Source: Dichetophora obliterata (taxonomy: Eukaryota > Arthropoda > Insecta > Diptera > Sciomyzidae). From it: DNA of 64,000 nt. The notes under the pieces were generated by a model that had not been told where the DNA came from, did not search any database, and saw only the letters and a list, made by a program, of their open reading frames with translations. Positions 45,262 through 57,867 of this stretch are shown here, one piece after another; positions within the stretch are counted from its first letter, which is position 1; each line of letters begins with the position of its first letter. The position numbers were made by a program, and so were the translations under genes. The stretch is from positions 40,862,819-40,926,818 of the forward strand of contig OY986439.1 of the NCBI GenBank assembly GCA_963920525.1. The letters run 5' to 3'.

Positions 45262-45612
45262 TTTTTGTTTTTTTTTTTTTTTTTTTTCTCAGCTTAGAAG
45301 GTTAGCACGCATCGACTCACGGCTTTGCTCGTCGGCAATTGGGTTGGGTTCTTCCCTCTATCTGATATTTCGACCCATTAGTTTTAATTTACGCGTGCTC
45401 GAGGAACAGGAAAAAGAGAGGACTGATAGAAACCAAAAGGACAACATTAGAAAATCTAGCTCATTGCATTTCGAAAAGCGGGTTTAAAAAAAATTAACGT
45501 TTGGTGTAAAGATGAACCAACACCAAATCTCCGCCCTCCCAGCCATGGTCAGATAATTTACCAAAAGAATTTTCATTCTGACCCCACGAACCAAATCAGG
45601 CTACTGCTGCCA
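45262..45612 (-). mobile_element. Possible 3' end of a poly(A)-tailed retroelement, minus strand
   Basis: An almost pure T run of about 27 nt (45262-45288) abuts an abrupt GC-richer block. On the minus strand the block would end in a long poly(A), the usual sign of a LINE or SINE 3' end or a processed copy. Following the T run on the plus strand an open frame of about 65 codons without ATG is present (to the TAA at 45484), so an exon behind a polypyrimidine tract is the alternative. No protein motif was recognised in either reading. Confidence 0.35.
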
Positions 45613-46119
45613 TGCGTTGAAACCAAAATATGATTAAATTAGAATTTCATTTTTTTTTTTTTATTTAATTAACAAGTTCAGTTTGTGGCTACAAAGTTTT
45701 CTATAATTAACTCCATTGATTATTTTTTTTTTTTTTTTTTACAGTAAAACTATAATATGTTGGCTAACAATAAGATTACACAAGTATTTAAAAAAACATC
45801 TATGTTAAGCCAATGAATTTTAGAGAAAAGAAAAAATATTAGATTAATAAAAAAAATTATTAATGTCATTAAAAATAGTGTACCAATGTATAGAAATAAT
45901 TTAAATTAATTAAAAACAAAGAAAATCGCAAAATAATACAGCTCATTTTTAGGTTATTACATTATTTTGTGCCCAGTAAAGGGTTAATGCAAAAGAATTG
46001 ACAAAAAAAAAATGCAAGTTGTAGTTCAAGATCAAGGCCATTAGTTAAGTTACGAAAAACCTTGATCCAATTAAAAACTAAAATTGGTACATACATACAT
46101 ACAAGTGACAAAGACTTAC
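45613..46119. other. AT-rich spacer with long T runs
   Basis: T runs at about 45651-45661 and 45723-45740. No gene recognised. Confidence 0.35.
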
Positions 46120-46218
46120 TTGCGTTGTTGTTGTTGTTTAGCAGCTCCCACGACGAAAGATCTTTCTCGCGTTCGCTGTGGAATCTAAGTTGGTTAATTT
46201 TTATTGCTAGCAAGAACT
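46120..46218 (-). promoter_or_regulatory. Possible transcription start and short first exon, minus strand
   Basis: On the minus strand GGTCAGTTCTT holds TCAGTT, an exact match to the fly initiator TCAKTY with the A at 46218. The 99 nt downstream end in AACAACAACGCAA followed by GTAAGT (46119-46114), a perfect splice donor. No downstream core element was seen at the standard spacing. A 92-codon frame (46240-45962) runs through the donor and is probably not translated as such. Confidence 0.22.
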
Positions 46219-46617
46219 GACCTGCCTCAATTTTTGGCACTGCAACATGTTGCTAACGCTCTTTATTACCCTGATCGTGACCAACTTGCGATTTTTTTTT
46301 CTTTTCGGTTTCTTTTCTTTTTTTTTGCATGACATAAATTATTTTACTTTGTCAGATTTTCATTTTTTTTCTTATTTCACTCGACAAATTAATGAAAACT
46401 ATGAAAATATTCTACCTTAAGTTATCCATTAAATTTAATTTTTAAACTTTATTTTAGTTATTTTTTTAAGAAACATTTAATTCGAAGAAAATCTGAAAAT
46501 CTCACGCTATAAGCCTGAATCACTTAATTATCGGCTATGTATACCGATTTTAGAAGCAACATTTTGTTGTTTTCTTTTTGTTGCAATAAACTGCACTGTG
46601 TTTTTTTTTTTCCTTAC

Positions 46618-46900
46618 CGCGATTTTATGCACATAATTTTATACTTTTATTCTTTACTTTAACTTCGTTTCCTTTTTTTTTCATCTTTAAGTATTTTTGC
46701 TTTTTTTTTCTTCTATTTAATTTAATAGCATTTTACTAAAATTTTAATAATAAGAATGATTTAATGAGAATTTCACTTTTTGTTTCTGTTTAAGTGTCTT
46801 TTTAACTTTTAGTTTTTTTTTTCTTCACACGCGTGGTCAGAACATCGAGGTTATAACGTTGGTTGTCGAGTAATTACTGCTCTCCACGTTTAGCTGACAC
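46618..46900 (-). promoter_or_regulatory. Possible A-rich 5' leader with splice donor, minus strand
   Basis: The GC-richer patch 46828-46920 reads on the minus strand as mixed sequence, followed by a long A-rich leader-like stretch ending at ATCGCG|GTAAGG (donor at 46617). It could be an alternative first exon upstream of the one at 46218. Support is compositional only. Confidence 0.15.
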
Positions 46901-46920
46901 GATCTTCTGTCCATTGCGTC

Positions 46921-49435
46921 TCAAATAAACGATATGAAAATATATCTTGCGAGAAATTTTTATGAACCATGAACTAGGTGCCAATCTACATAATCAAACT
47001 AATTAGTTATGTAGAAAAATTAAAATTTTAATTAATTATTATTTACCCTTATTTGGATTGGCATCAGAGTAATCAAAAGAAAAAAGTTAATTTTAATAAA
47101 CTTCTTCAAAATTTGATTCGGAGTTTATCTAGAAAATTTTTTAATAGAAATAAGTAAAGTTAGAAGAAAACCTTTGTGCAACTCTATGTTTGCAATACAA
47201 AAAGAGAACTTGTTCTCATATATAAATAAAGAAAATTTATATCAACACTTACATGAAGAATTTGCAGATTCTCAACTTATTTCCAATTTTTGTGCTAGCA
47301 TTTTATTTACGATGATTTAGTTACAAAAACTTATTAATATTAACTTTAATATATTTACACTTAGTGCAATATAGTAGCGCACTTTAGAAGAATTGATCTT
47401 TCGCCTTACGTAGCCAGATAGGAAAAGATCGAGAAATTTTATTTTGATGAGCCAGAAGGCACATGTACCAAAAGTTGTGGCAATGGCCGACTATTTCCGT
47501 TGAAAAGAGAATTGATAAAGTTTGGAAGTAAATATACGTATGTAGCAATGAGCTTTATATTGAGTTATATATTTTTTTGACAAATAGATGGCACAACAGA
47601 CGGAAGTATCTTAACAAGTGCTTGTGCATTAATAAAATAATTTTATATACGGAAACAATAAATTTTTGCGACAAGCGCCATTACAACTCTTTTTTATTCT
47701 CTTTGTGCATGTCACTCGTTTTTTTTTACCCCCGACTGCAGAAAACTCATACGTGCGAAATACTTGGGGAAATGGGAAACTTTGCTCTAGAAAAGGGCAA
47801 TTAAATAAAGTGGCACAAGAGGCTCGTAAAAAGTTTGTAAGCGTATTTGTTTAACAAATACAAGTAAAATCTCAACAGTAAATACAAATACGGATTTATT
47901 GAATATGATTCTTATCAGTTCTGAGCCTTTAGGTGATTCCTACCGAGAAAGTAATATTCGCAAATTGCATCCGGTTGTATAAGTTTTGTTTATTCCTGCT
48001 GATGCATCAGAAATAACAGCACTGCGACAAACTCGCTTTCCTCTTAGAAATTCTGATTCAACTGGTGTTTCATTGTACATTTTTTAAGAATCCCATCCAT
48101 AATATTGTTAAAATATGAAAAAGTAATTTTGACTTATGAAAGTTACCAATTTTTTCTTGACTCTGAACGCCGAAATATTTTATGCCAACTACCGCTGATA
48201 TTTTCTAGACGTTAAAAATAACTAAAAATAATTTGCATTACTTTTGTAGAACGTACCGATCTGTTTGTATACTAAAGTCGTAAGTGAACCTACTGGGCCT
48301 GACGAGGCTCGCCCGTTAAATGTATGGGAAATACATATAAGCTACTAAACAAAATATGATCAAACATAAACGATAACGTTCGACGACTTTTTTACGCTTT
48401 ATGTGTATATGTTAAGCTCTTTCACATTATATATTTATTTTTTTATTATACTGGTATTTTTTAAAATCTCGGGAATAAGTGACAAGGTGTTAAAGCTTGA
48501 TATTATTCTCGGTTTTCTAGACAGCCGACAGACCGGAATTAGCCGAAAAATTTGCCTTTTAAATTTTGAATTACAACAAAAATAAAGCAGGTTTCAGCAC
48601 TATAGACCAGATGCTCAGTGGCTACTCTCTCAAGCGTTGCACAAACCAACAATCGGATAAACGTCGTGAATTTCTATATAACATCCCAGTTGGTTACTCT
48701 TCTCATGAAAAATAGGGTTGTAAATATTTATAAAACAAAAAATAATATTTTATACATTCCTAATTCTACCTGTATTATAAAATGTACAATAGCATTACTT
48801 TAAATTATACGGTACGGAAGGACTGTGAGTGGTGATATGCTTAGCACGACAAAAAAAAGCGCAACACATTCTTGTCGTATAAAAAAATGGAAAAATTCAT
48901 ACGCCTTGAACACGACACTACGCAGTAAATTTGTCTGTGCCATGGATGCGCTTCTGAATAGTTATAAATCCAGCACAACAGTTCAACGATAGTTACCTCA
49001 TTTTTAGTTTTTGTATGTTTGTGTTTAAAAAAAAATTTAAAACAGTTACAAGTTAATTTGTGCCATAAAAAAGAAATTGTACTTTTTAAGGTATCCTAAC
49101 CCCCACCCTTTTAAGAGACTCCCTAAAAATGACACCCACACATAGCTGTTGTGTCTAACAATACTTCTGCATTATATCAGCTGGCGATGGGACATCTAGC
49201 TGGACAAAAATCGCAAGGACTGCTGGCTATAATTTATGGGCCTCGCGAGGCCCTGTAAGGTCACATACCGCCTCCTAGGCAGTCGCACATCCTAGGGTTA
49301 AGGTTAGAAATCTGTTTCTTTAAATTCTATTATCGCAGCATATTTTTTTTATGGGCGGGTCAATATATATTCCACATGTATGATAAAAAAACCGAAATTT
49401 TAAACAGCGAGCATTTTAAACATCACATATTAGCT
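46921..49435. other. AT-rich spacer, no firm gene
   Basis: Overlapping frames at 47577-47804 and 47666-47854 include a T-run followed by CCCCCGACTGCAG, acceptor-like, but no domain. Positions 49085-49300 form a GC-richer patch (GGGCCTCGCGAGGCCC, a perfect palindrome, at about 49239-49254). Unclassified. Confidence 0.3.
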
Positions 49436-49690
49436 ATTCACCGATAATCCTGTTAGTGTAGTTCTGAACGTTTCTTAGATGTAGAGCAAAATATGTTAAA
49501 GTTGTATGAAAGCTGTCACGCCCACTTATCAATCGCAGCACCAAAATTTTTGACACTTTTTGCAAATCACATATTAGACGTCTTTCTTTGATTTCGTTAT
49601 CGTAATATTTTTCATTTCTAAGATATAGCGTAAAATGTGTTTAAGTTGTATGAGAACTGCCACGCCCACTTGTCTAAAATTTCTAAAGTA
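49436..49690 (+). repeat. Two-copy direct repeat with CACGCCCACTT box
   Basis: Positions about 49420-49545 and 49565-49690 share CACATATTAG, GTTGTATGARARCTG and CACGCCCACTT, 144 bp apart. The CACGCCCAC box recalls the Helitron-like units that begin 0.7 kb downstream. Confidence 0.6.
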
Positions 49691-50402
49691 CTTTTTTTTA
49701 CTTTCTTATACCTTAAACATCGAAAACTATACAAACAAATGCAAGCACAAAATAATTTTGTTGGTGTAACGTGCTCTAATCGCATCACTGTGCAGCGTAT
49801 GTGTAAGAGAAAAACGGTGATAAAAGATAAAGGGAAGTGAATAGCTTCAGAGAACAGCCAGACAGCCGGGTACGCTTGGAAAATCAAAGTATGTTGTTTG
49901 CATTAATTTTGCATTCAAATGCAGAAGAGTTGCAAATTAAACACAACAACAAACTGCTAAATAAATTACTATAAAGTGCACACATGCAAAAGAGGTGTGG
50001 TTTATTTGTATTGCTAAGCGTTTTATTTGTTTGTTTGTAAGTCTGTTTAATAGCTACCCATCTGAGTTTATTTAATATAAAAATTGCTCGCTGAGTGTCG
50101 CTTCCAATGCATAATTTGACGTTGTGCTATACTTGCTACATTTGTAGTGACATATAAAAGTTCTGTGAACTTGAGCATGTATTAAATTATTCCTAAGTAA
50201 GTGCTTTGGTTTAAGAAATTCACTTAGAAATTGTTCATGTTTGCAGTTCCATCAAATCGTTTTATCTGATTATATTTTTAACTCAGAAAACAATACAATT
50301 CTTTTTTCTAAAGAAATTCTAAAGAAATTGCATGTTGAAAGGATAGAAAATTCATTTTTCTTTTTAATTAAGCAGATGTTATGTTAATTATTTTATTTAT
50401 AA
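49691..50402. other. Unclassified, fairly unique DNA
   Basis: Two overlapping opposite frames (49618-49887 minus, 49637-49840 plus) are shadows of each other with no domain. It ends at the A before the Helitron-like tip. Confidence 0.35.
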
Positions 50403-50421
50403 TCTATATATATAAAAATGG

Positions 50422-50491
50422 ATGTATGTATGTGGGTATGTGGGTATGTGGGTATGTGGGTATGTGGATATGTGGGTATGTGGGTATGTGG
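50422..50491 (+). repeat. Octamer minisatellite GTATGTGG, copy A
   Basis: About eight units of TATGTGGG/TATGTGGA follow the Helitron-like tip. The same array is at 54161-54230. Confidence 0.9.
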
Positions 50492-52799
50492 CTATATCAC
50501 GTATAGACTCCGAAACCGCTGAACCGATTGTTTTGAAATTTTCAGAGAAACTGAACCCACATCTTGAGAGTGTTCCTGTGAGGTTTGGTAACGATTGGAC
50601 AAGGGGGCGTGGTACCTCCCATACAAGCCAAATTTGCGCTATCGACCACAAACCAAAAAAAAGTGTATATAACAGACGGTTTCGATAGTAAAAAACTAAA
50701 ATTTGGCAATTTTGTTCAGATGGTTACTGTCGGTAACTGTACAAAAAATGGGCGTGGTCAAAATATATATACGCCCACTTTTTCGAAATCATGGCAATTG
50801 CGAAATTATGCACATTTTTATAGTGAAACTTGCTGTGTAGGTGCTCTAGGAGGCAGTCACTATATATAAATGTTTTCACGCCCACTTTTACCGCCCACAA
50901 ATCAATATCTATATATATATAAAGCAAAACGATGTGTGTCTGTCTGCGTGATGTCTATAGACTACAAAACTACTGAACCGATTGGCCTGAAATTTTGGCA
51001 GTCGATTTGTTTCAGGTACGAGATGGTTGAGGAAATTTTTTTTGCCACACCCCCTTTTACCTCCACTAAATCAATAAAAATGTTCTATTTCAGTCGGTTT
51101 GTGTCGTATAAGGCTAAAATTTTTAAATTTCGTATGTACACCTACTGTCGACAACTGTACTAAAAATGGGTTGCCACGCCCTCTTTTACCGCCCACAAAT
51201 AAATAAAAATGGTTTATTTCAGACGGTTTTGGTCACATGACTTAATTTTGGTACTTTGGTTTGTGTAGTTACTGACAGTAACTGTACGAAGAATTGGTTT
51301 CCACGCCCCCTTTTCGCGCCCACAAATCAGTGAAAATGCTATATTTAAAGCAGTTTTGGCCGTATTATACTAACATGTGATACCTAAGTTTGTATGGTTA
51401 CTTTCGGAAATTGTACTAAAAAAGGGCGTCATCGCTATACAGCCACACCCACTTTTTGAGAAATCATAAAAATTGACTACTGGGCCGATGGAGCTAAAAT
51501 GTTGGCTTAGTTTGTACGGTTACTGTCAGCAACTGCACTAAAAATTGGTTTCCACGCCCCCCTTTTACCGCCCACAAACCAATGAAAACGTTTTATTTCA
51601 ACGGTTTAGGTCGTAATAGACAAAAATTTTATAATTCAGTTCATATGGTTAGTCTTGACAAGTGCACTAAAAATAGGCCTGTCCCACTTTAGTTAAACTC
51701 ACTTTTCGGGGCGTTAGCGTCGAGTGAAGTAAAGTGCGTCAGGCTTAACCTAAATTGAGCTGAAATTTGGGCAGTCGATTTGTTTCGATTACGAGATGGC
51801 TCAAGGGAAATATTTTGCCGCACCACTGTTTACCGCTTGCAAAACAAAAAATGCTATATTTCGCACGGTTTTGATCGTATTAGACTAAAATTTGCTTATT
51901 TAGTGCATATGGCTACTTTCGGAAGCTATACTGAAAATGGTGATTATATTTGGCATTTCTGGACATTTTCGTATATGGCAGTAAAGCGATCTGTGGCAGA
52001 ACAACGTCTGCCGAGGAAAGTGAGTGTTCCTGTGACGTTTGGTAACGTTTTGACGAGGGTTCGTGGTACCTCCCATACAAGCCAAATTTTCGCTATCGAC
52101 ACAAACCAAAAAAAGGACGTAATAAACTAAGATTTAGTAATTTTGTTCAGATGGTTACTGTCAGTAACTGTACAAAAAATGGGCGTGGTTGCAATATTTA
52201 TATGCCCACTTTTTCGCATTCATGGCAATTCTGGAGTTCTACACATTTTTATAGTAAAACTTGCTGTGTAGGTGCTCCAAGAAGTAGTCACGATATATAA
52301 TATTTTTACGCCCACTTTAACCGCCCACAAATCAATATCTGTATATATAAAAATTAATCGTGATTTGTTCGGATGCTTAAAACTTGAAAACGACTGGACC
52401 AAATTGAATACTTCTTTACACGGGTTTGTTCGTAACTGCTACGCAAAGGTTAAGGAAAAAAATAATGCCACACCCCCTTTTATCGCCCACAAATTAATAA
52501 AAATGCTATATTTAAGACGGTTTTGGTCGTATTGAAATAAAATTTAGTAAATAAGTTTGTATGATAACTGTCATTAACTTTAATAAAAACGGACGTGGTC
52601 ACTCTTCATCTACGCCTACTTATAAGAAAATATCAAATTACTTCGAAACTATTGTTCCGATTGAGCTCAAATTTTGTAAGTGGCTTTGCTGTGAGTACGA
52701 GATGGTTTAAGAAGAAATGCCACACCCCTTTTTACCTCCCTTAAATATATACAAAATTTGTGTTATCGAATACCTTTAGAGTTATGGGTCGCACAGCTT

Positions 52800-54110
52800 A
52801 GAAGTTTGGTATTCGACCACAATTTAGACATACCGATTCAGAGGTGAAATTTTATGGGAGTTGGACAAGGAGGAGGGGCACCACCCATCCAACCCAAATT
52901 TGCGATATCGAAAAGCTTTGAAGTTATAAGCCGCGCAGTTTTGAAATTAAATTTTTTACCTCAATTAACATATGCAGTTTCAATGATTTTATTTTATGGG
53001 CGTTGGACAAGGAGACGTGATATCTCTCTTACAACCCAAATTCGCGATATCGAATTGCTTTGAAGTTATAGGTTGACAGCTTAAGAATTCGGTATTCGAC
53101 CTAAATTAATACATGCACTTTCATTACTTACATTTTATGGGCGTAGGTCAAAGGGGAGTGGCACTTCCCATACAACCCAACTTTGTGATATCAAATAGCT
53201 TTGGAGTTGTAGGTCGCACAACGCCGGAATTCAGTATTCGACCTCAATGTGCACATGCAGTTTCATTTATTTAATTTTAGGTTCATTGGTAAGAGGGGCG
53301 TGGCACCTCCCATATAACGTAAATTTTCGATATCGAATATCATAGGTCGCACAGCGTCAGAATTCAGTATTCTACCTAAATTAATACATGCAGTTTCATT
53401 AATTACATTTTATGGGCGTACGACAAGGAGGCGTGAAACCTCCTCTTTAACCCAAATTAGAGATATCAAATAGCTTTGGGGTTATAGGTCGCCAAGTTTT
53501 TGAATTCAGTATTGGACCTCAATGTACACATGCAATTTCATTGATTACATTTTATGAGCGTTGATCAAGGGGGAGTGGCACCTCCCATACAATGAAAACT
53601 TGTGATATCAAATAGCTTTGGAGTTCAAGGTCGCACAGCGTCGGAATTCAGTATTCGACCTAAATTTACGCATGCAGATTTACTGATAAAATTTTTCAGA
53701 GTTTTTCGAAGGGCGTGACACCTCCAATTTAGCCCAAATTTGCGATATCGAATAGCTTTGGAGTTATAGGTAACTCAGCCTCGGAATTCACTATTCGACC
53801 TCAATTTACACATGCAGTTCATTGGTAAAATTTTATGGGCGTAGGGAAAAGGGGAGTGGCACCTCCTTTACAACCCAAACAGTTTTCGAATTCGGTATTT
53901 GACCTCCATGTACACATGCAGTTTAATTGATTACATTCTATGAGCGGTGATCAAGAGGGCGTGGCACTTCCCATGCAACCCAAATTTGTTATATCGAATA
54001 GCTTTGTAGATATAGTTCGCATCTCGGAATTCAGTATTCGACCTCAATTTAGACATGCTGTTTAACTGATAACATTTTATGGGCGTTTGACAAGGGAGAG
54101 TGGCAGCAAC
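52800..54110 (+). repeat. Tandem array of about 140-bp units inside Helitron copy A
   Basis: Nine or ten diverged units contain TTATGGGCGT, a GGCGTGGCACCTCCCATACAACCC box, GATATCGAATAGCTTTGGAG, and CAGTATTCGACCTCAATTTA. The last box occurs near 52808, 53091, 53232, 53365, 53507, 53650, 53787, 53892 and 54032, mostly 133-143 bp apart. The array repeats at 56539-57849. Confidence 0.8.
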
Positions 54111-54141
54111 GCGCCGGGTTTTAGCTAGTATAATATATATA

Positions 54142-57100
54142 TCTATATATATAAAAATGGATGTATGTATGTGGGTATGTGGGTATGTGGGTATGTGGGT
54201 ATGTGGATATGTGGGTATGTGGGTATGTGGCTATATCACGTATAGACTCCGAAACCGCTGAACCGATTGTTTTGAAATTTTCAGAGAAACTGAACCCACA
54301 TCTTGAGAGTGTTCCTGTGAGGTTTGGTAACGATTGGACAAGGGGGCGTGGTACCTCCCATACAAGCCAAATTTGCGCTATCGACCACAAACCAAAAAAA
54401 AGTGTATATAACAGACGGTTTCGATAGTAAAAAACTAAAATTTGGCAATTTTGTTCAGATGGTTACTGTCGGTAACTGTACAAAAAATGGGCGTGGTCAA
54501 AATATATATACGCCCACTTTTTCGAAATCATGGCAATTGCGAAATTATGCACATTTTTATAGTGAAACTTGCTGTGTAGGTGCTCTAGGAGGCAGTCACT
54601 ATATATAAATGTTTTCACGCCCACTTTTACCGCCCACAAATCAATATCTATATATATATAAAGCAAAACGATGTGTGTCTGTCTGCGTGATGTCTATAGA
54701 CTACAAAACTACTGAACCGATTGGCCTGAAATTTTGGCAGTCGATTTGTTTCAGGTACGAGATGGTTGAGGAAATTTTTTTTGCCACACCCCCTTTTACC
54801 TCCACTAAATCAATAAAAATGTTCTATTTCAGTCGGTTTGTGTCGTATAAGGCTAAAATTTTTAAATTTCGTATGTACACCTACTGTCGACAACTGTACT
54901 AAAAATGGGTTGCCACGCCCTCTTTTACCGCCCACAAATAAATAAAAATGGTTTATTTCAGACGGTTTTGGTCACATGACTTAATTTTGGTACTTTGGTT
55001 TGTGTAGTTACTGACAGTAACTGTACGAAGAATTGGTTTCCACGCCCCCTTTTCGCGCCCACAAATCAGTGAAAATGCTATATTTAAAGCAGTTTTGGCC
55101 GTATTATACTAACATGTGATACCTAAGTTTGTATGGTTACTTTCGGAAATTGTACTAAAAAAGGGCGTCATCGCTATACAGCCACACCCACTTTTTGAGA
55201 AATCATAAAAATTGACTACTGGGCCGATGGAGCTAAAATGTTGGCTTAGTTTGTACGGTTACTGTCAGCAACTGCACTAAAAATTGGTTTCCACGCCCCC
55301 CTTTTACCGCCCACAAACCAATGAAAACGTTTTATTTCAACGGTTTAGGTCGTAATAGACAAAAATTTTATAATTCAGTTCATATGGTTAGTCTTGACAA
55401 GTGCACTAAAAATAGGCCTGTCCCACTTTAGTTAAACTCACTTTTCGGGGCGTTAGCGTCGAGTGAAGTAAAGTGCGTCAGGCTTAACCTAAATTGAGCT
55501 GAAATTTGGGCAGTCGATTTGTTTCGATTACGAGATGGCTCAAGGGAAATATTTTGCCGCACCACTGTTTACCGCTTGCAAAACAAAAAATGCTATATTT
55601 CGCACGGTTTTGATCGTATTAGACTAAAATTTGCTTATTTAGTGCATATGGCTACTTTCGGAAGCTATACTGAAAATGGTGATTATATTTGGCATTTCTG
55701 GACATTTTCGTATATGGCAGTAAAGCGATCTGTGGCAGAACAACGTCTGCCGAGGAAAGTGAGTGTTCCTGTGACGTTTGGTAACGTTTTGACGAGGGTT
55801 CGTGGTACCTCCCATACAAGCCAAATTTTCGCTATCGACACAAACCAAAAAAAGGACGTAATAAACTAAGATTTAGTAATTTTGTTCAGATGGTTACTGT
55901 CAGTAACTGTACAAAAAATGGGCGTGGTTGCAATATTTATATGCCCACTTTTTCGCATTCATGGCAATTCTGGAGTTCTACACATTTTTATAGTAAAACT
56001 TGCTGTGTAGGTGCTCCAAGAAGTAGTCACGATATATAATATTTTTACGCCCACTTTAACCGCCCACAAATCAATATCTGTATATATAAAAATTAATCGT
56101 GATTTGTTCGGATGCTTAAAACTTGAAAACGACTGGACCAAATTGAATACTTCTTTACACGGGTTTGTTCGTAACTGCTACGCAAAGGTTAAGGAAAAAA
56201 ATAATGCCACACCCCCTTTTATCGCCCACAAATTAATAAAAATGCTATATTTAAGACGGTTTTGGTCGTATTGAAATAAAATTTAGTAAATAAGTTTGTA
56301 TGATAACTGTCATTAACTTTAATAAAAACGGACGTGGTCACTCTTCATCTACGCCTACTTATAAGAAAATATCAAATTACTTCGAAACTATTGTTCCGAT
56401 TGAGCTCAAATTTTGTAAGTGGCTTTGCTGTGAGTACGAGATGGTTTAAGAAGAAATGCCACACCCCTTTTTACCTCCCTTAAATATATACAAAATTTGT
56501 GTTATCGAATACCTTTAGAGTTATGGGTCGCACAGCTTAGAAGTTTGGTATTCGACCACAATTTAGACATACCGATTCAGAGGTGAAATTTTATGGGAGT
56601 TGGACAAGGAGGAGGGGCACCACCCATCCAACCCAAATTTGCGATATCGAAAAGCTTTGAAGTTATAAGCCGCGCAGTTTTGAAATTAAATTTTTTACCT
56701 CAATTAACATATGCAGTTTCAATGATTTTATTTTATGGGCGTTGGACAAGGAGACGTGATATCTCTCTTACAACCCAAATTCGCGATATCGAATTGCTTT
56801 GAAGTTATAGGTTGACAGCTTAAGAATTCGGTATTCGACCTAAATTAATACATGCACTTTCATTACTTACATTTTATGGGCGTAGGTCAAAGGGGAGTGG
56901 CACTTCCCATACAACCCAACTTTGTGATATCAAATAGCTTTGGAGTTGTAGGTCGCACAACGCCGGAATTCAGTATTCGACCTCAATGTGCACATGCAGT
57001 TTCATTTATTTAATTTTAGGTTCATTGGTAAGAGGGGCGTGGCACCTCCCATATAACGTAAATTTTCGATATCGAATATCATAGGTCGCACAGCGTCAGA

Positions 57101-57867
57101 ATTCAGTATTCTACCTAAATTAATACATGCAGTTTCATTAATTACATTTTATGGGCGTACGACAAGGAGGCGTGAAACCTCCTCTTTAACCCAAATTAGA
57201 GATATCAAATAGCTTTGGGGTTATAGGTCGCCAAGTTTTTGAATTCAGTATTGGACCTCAATGTACACATGCAATTTCATTGATTACATTTTATGAGCGT
57301 TGATCAAGGGGGAGTGGCACCTCCCATACAATGAAAACTTGTGATATCAAATAGCTTTGGAGTTCAAGGTCGCACAGCGTCGGAATTCAGTATTCGACCT
57401 AAATTTACGCATGCAGATTTACTGATAAAATTTTTCAGAGTTTTTCGAAGGGCGTGACACCTCCAATTTAGCCCAAATTTGCGATATCGAATAGCTTTGG
57501 AGTTATAGGTAACTCAGCCTCGGAATTCACTATTCGACCTCAATTTACACATGCAGTTCATTGGTAAAATTTTATGGGCGTAGGGAAAAGGGGAGTGGCA
57601 CCTCCTTTACAACCCAAACAGTTTTCGAATTCGGTATTTGACCTCCATGTACACATGCAGTTTAATTGATTACATTCTATGAGCGGTGATCAAGAGGGCG
57701 TGGCACTTCCCATGCAACCCAAATTTGTTATATCGAATAGCTTTGTAGATATAGTTCGCATCTCGGAATTCAGTATTCGACCTCAATTTAGACATGCTGT
57801 TTAACTGATAACATTTTATGGGCGTTTGACAAGGGAGAGTGGCAGCAACGCGCCGGGTTTTAGCTAG
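54142..57867 (+). mobile_element. Helitron-like element, copy B, direct tandem duplicate of copy A
   Basis: It starts TCTATATATATAAAAATGG at 54142 and ends CTAG at 57864-57867. Every landmark is offset by exactly 3739 from copy A, and the stretches compared were identical, with no indel over 3.7 kb. A 13-bp AT spacer (54129-54141) separates the copies. The internal arrays recur: octamers at 54161-54230, composite starts at 54647 and 56077, and 140-bp units at 56539-57849. Reading frames on either strand are the same as in copy A and are not genes. Confidence 0.75.

Larger units (their letters stand above)
50403..54128 (+). mobile_element. Helitron-like element, copy A, 3726 bp, non-autonomous
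   Basis: It begins TCTATATATATAAAAATGG after an A and ends GCGCCGGGTTTTAGCTAG before a T, fitting the Helitron rule of 5'-TC...CTRR-3' at an A^T site without duplication. The text after the tip (GAAACCGCTGAACCGATTG...) is the kind found at insect Helitron 5' ends. Further TC-TATATATA starts lie inside at 50908 and 52338, each after CCGCCCACAAATCAATA, so the element is a composite. No Rep/helicase protein is encoded, so movement would need one elsewhere. No strong 3' hairpin was identified. Confidence 0.7.

Noticed and set aside
45962..46240. 92-codon minus frame
   Set aside because: No domain. It runs through a perfect GTAAGT donor, so at most its first part would be a leader.
50422..50927. 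Several 84-97 codon frames on both strands in the Helitron-like copies
   Set aside because: They translate repeats (octamer and GGCGTGG units), overlap on opposite strands, have no domain and recur identically only because the element is duplicated.
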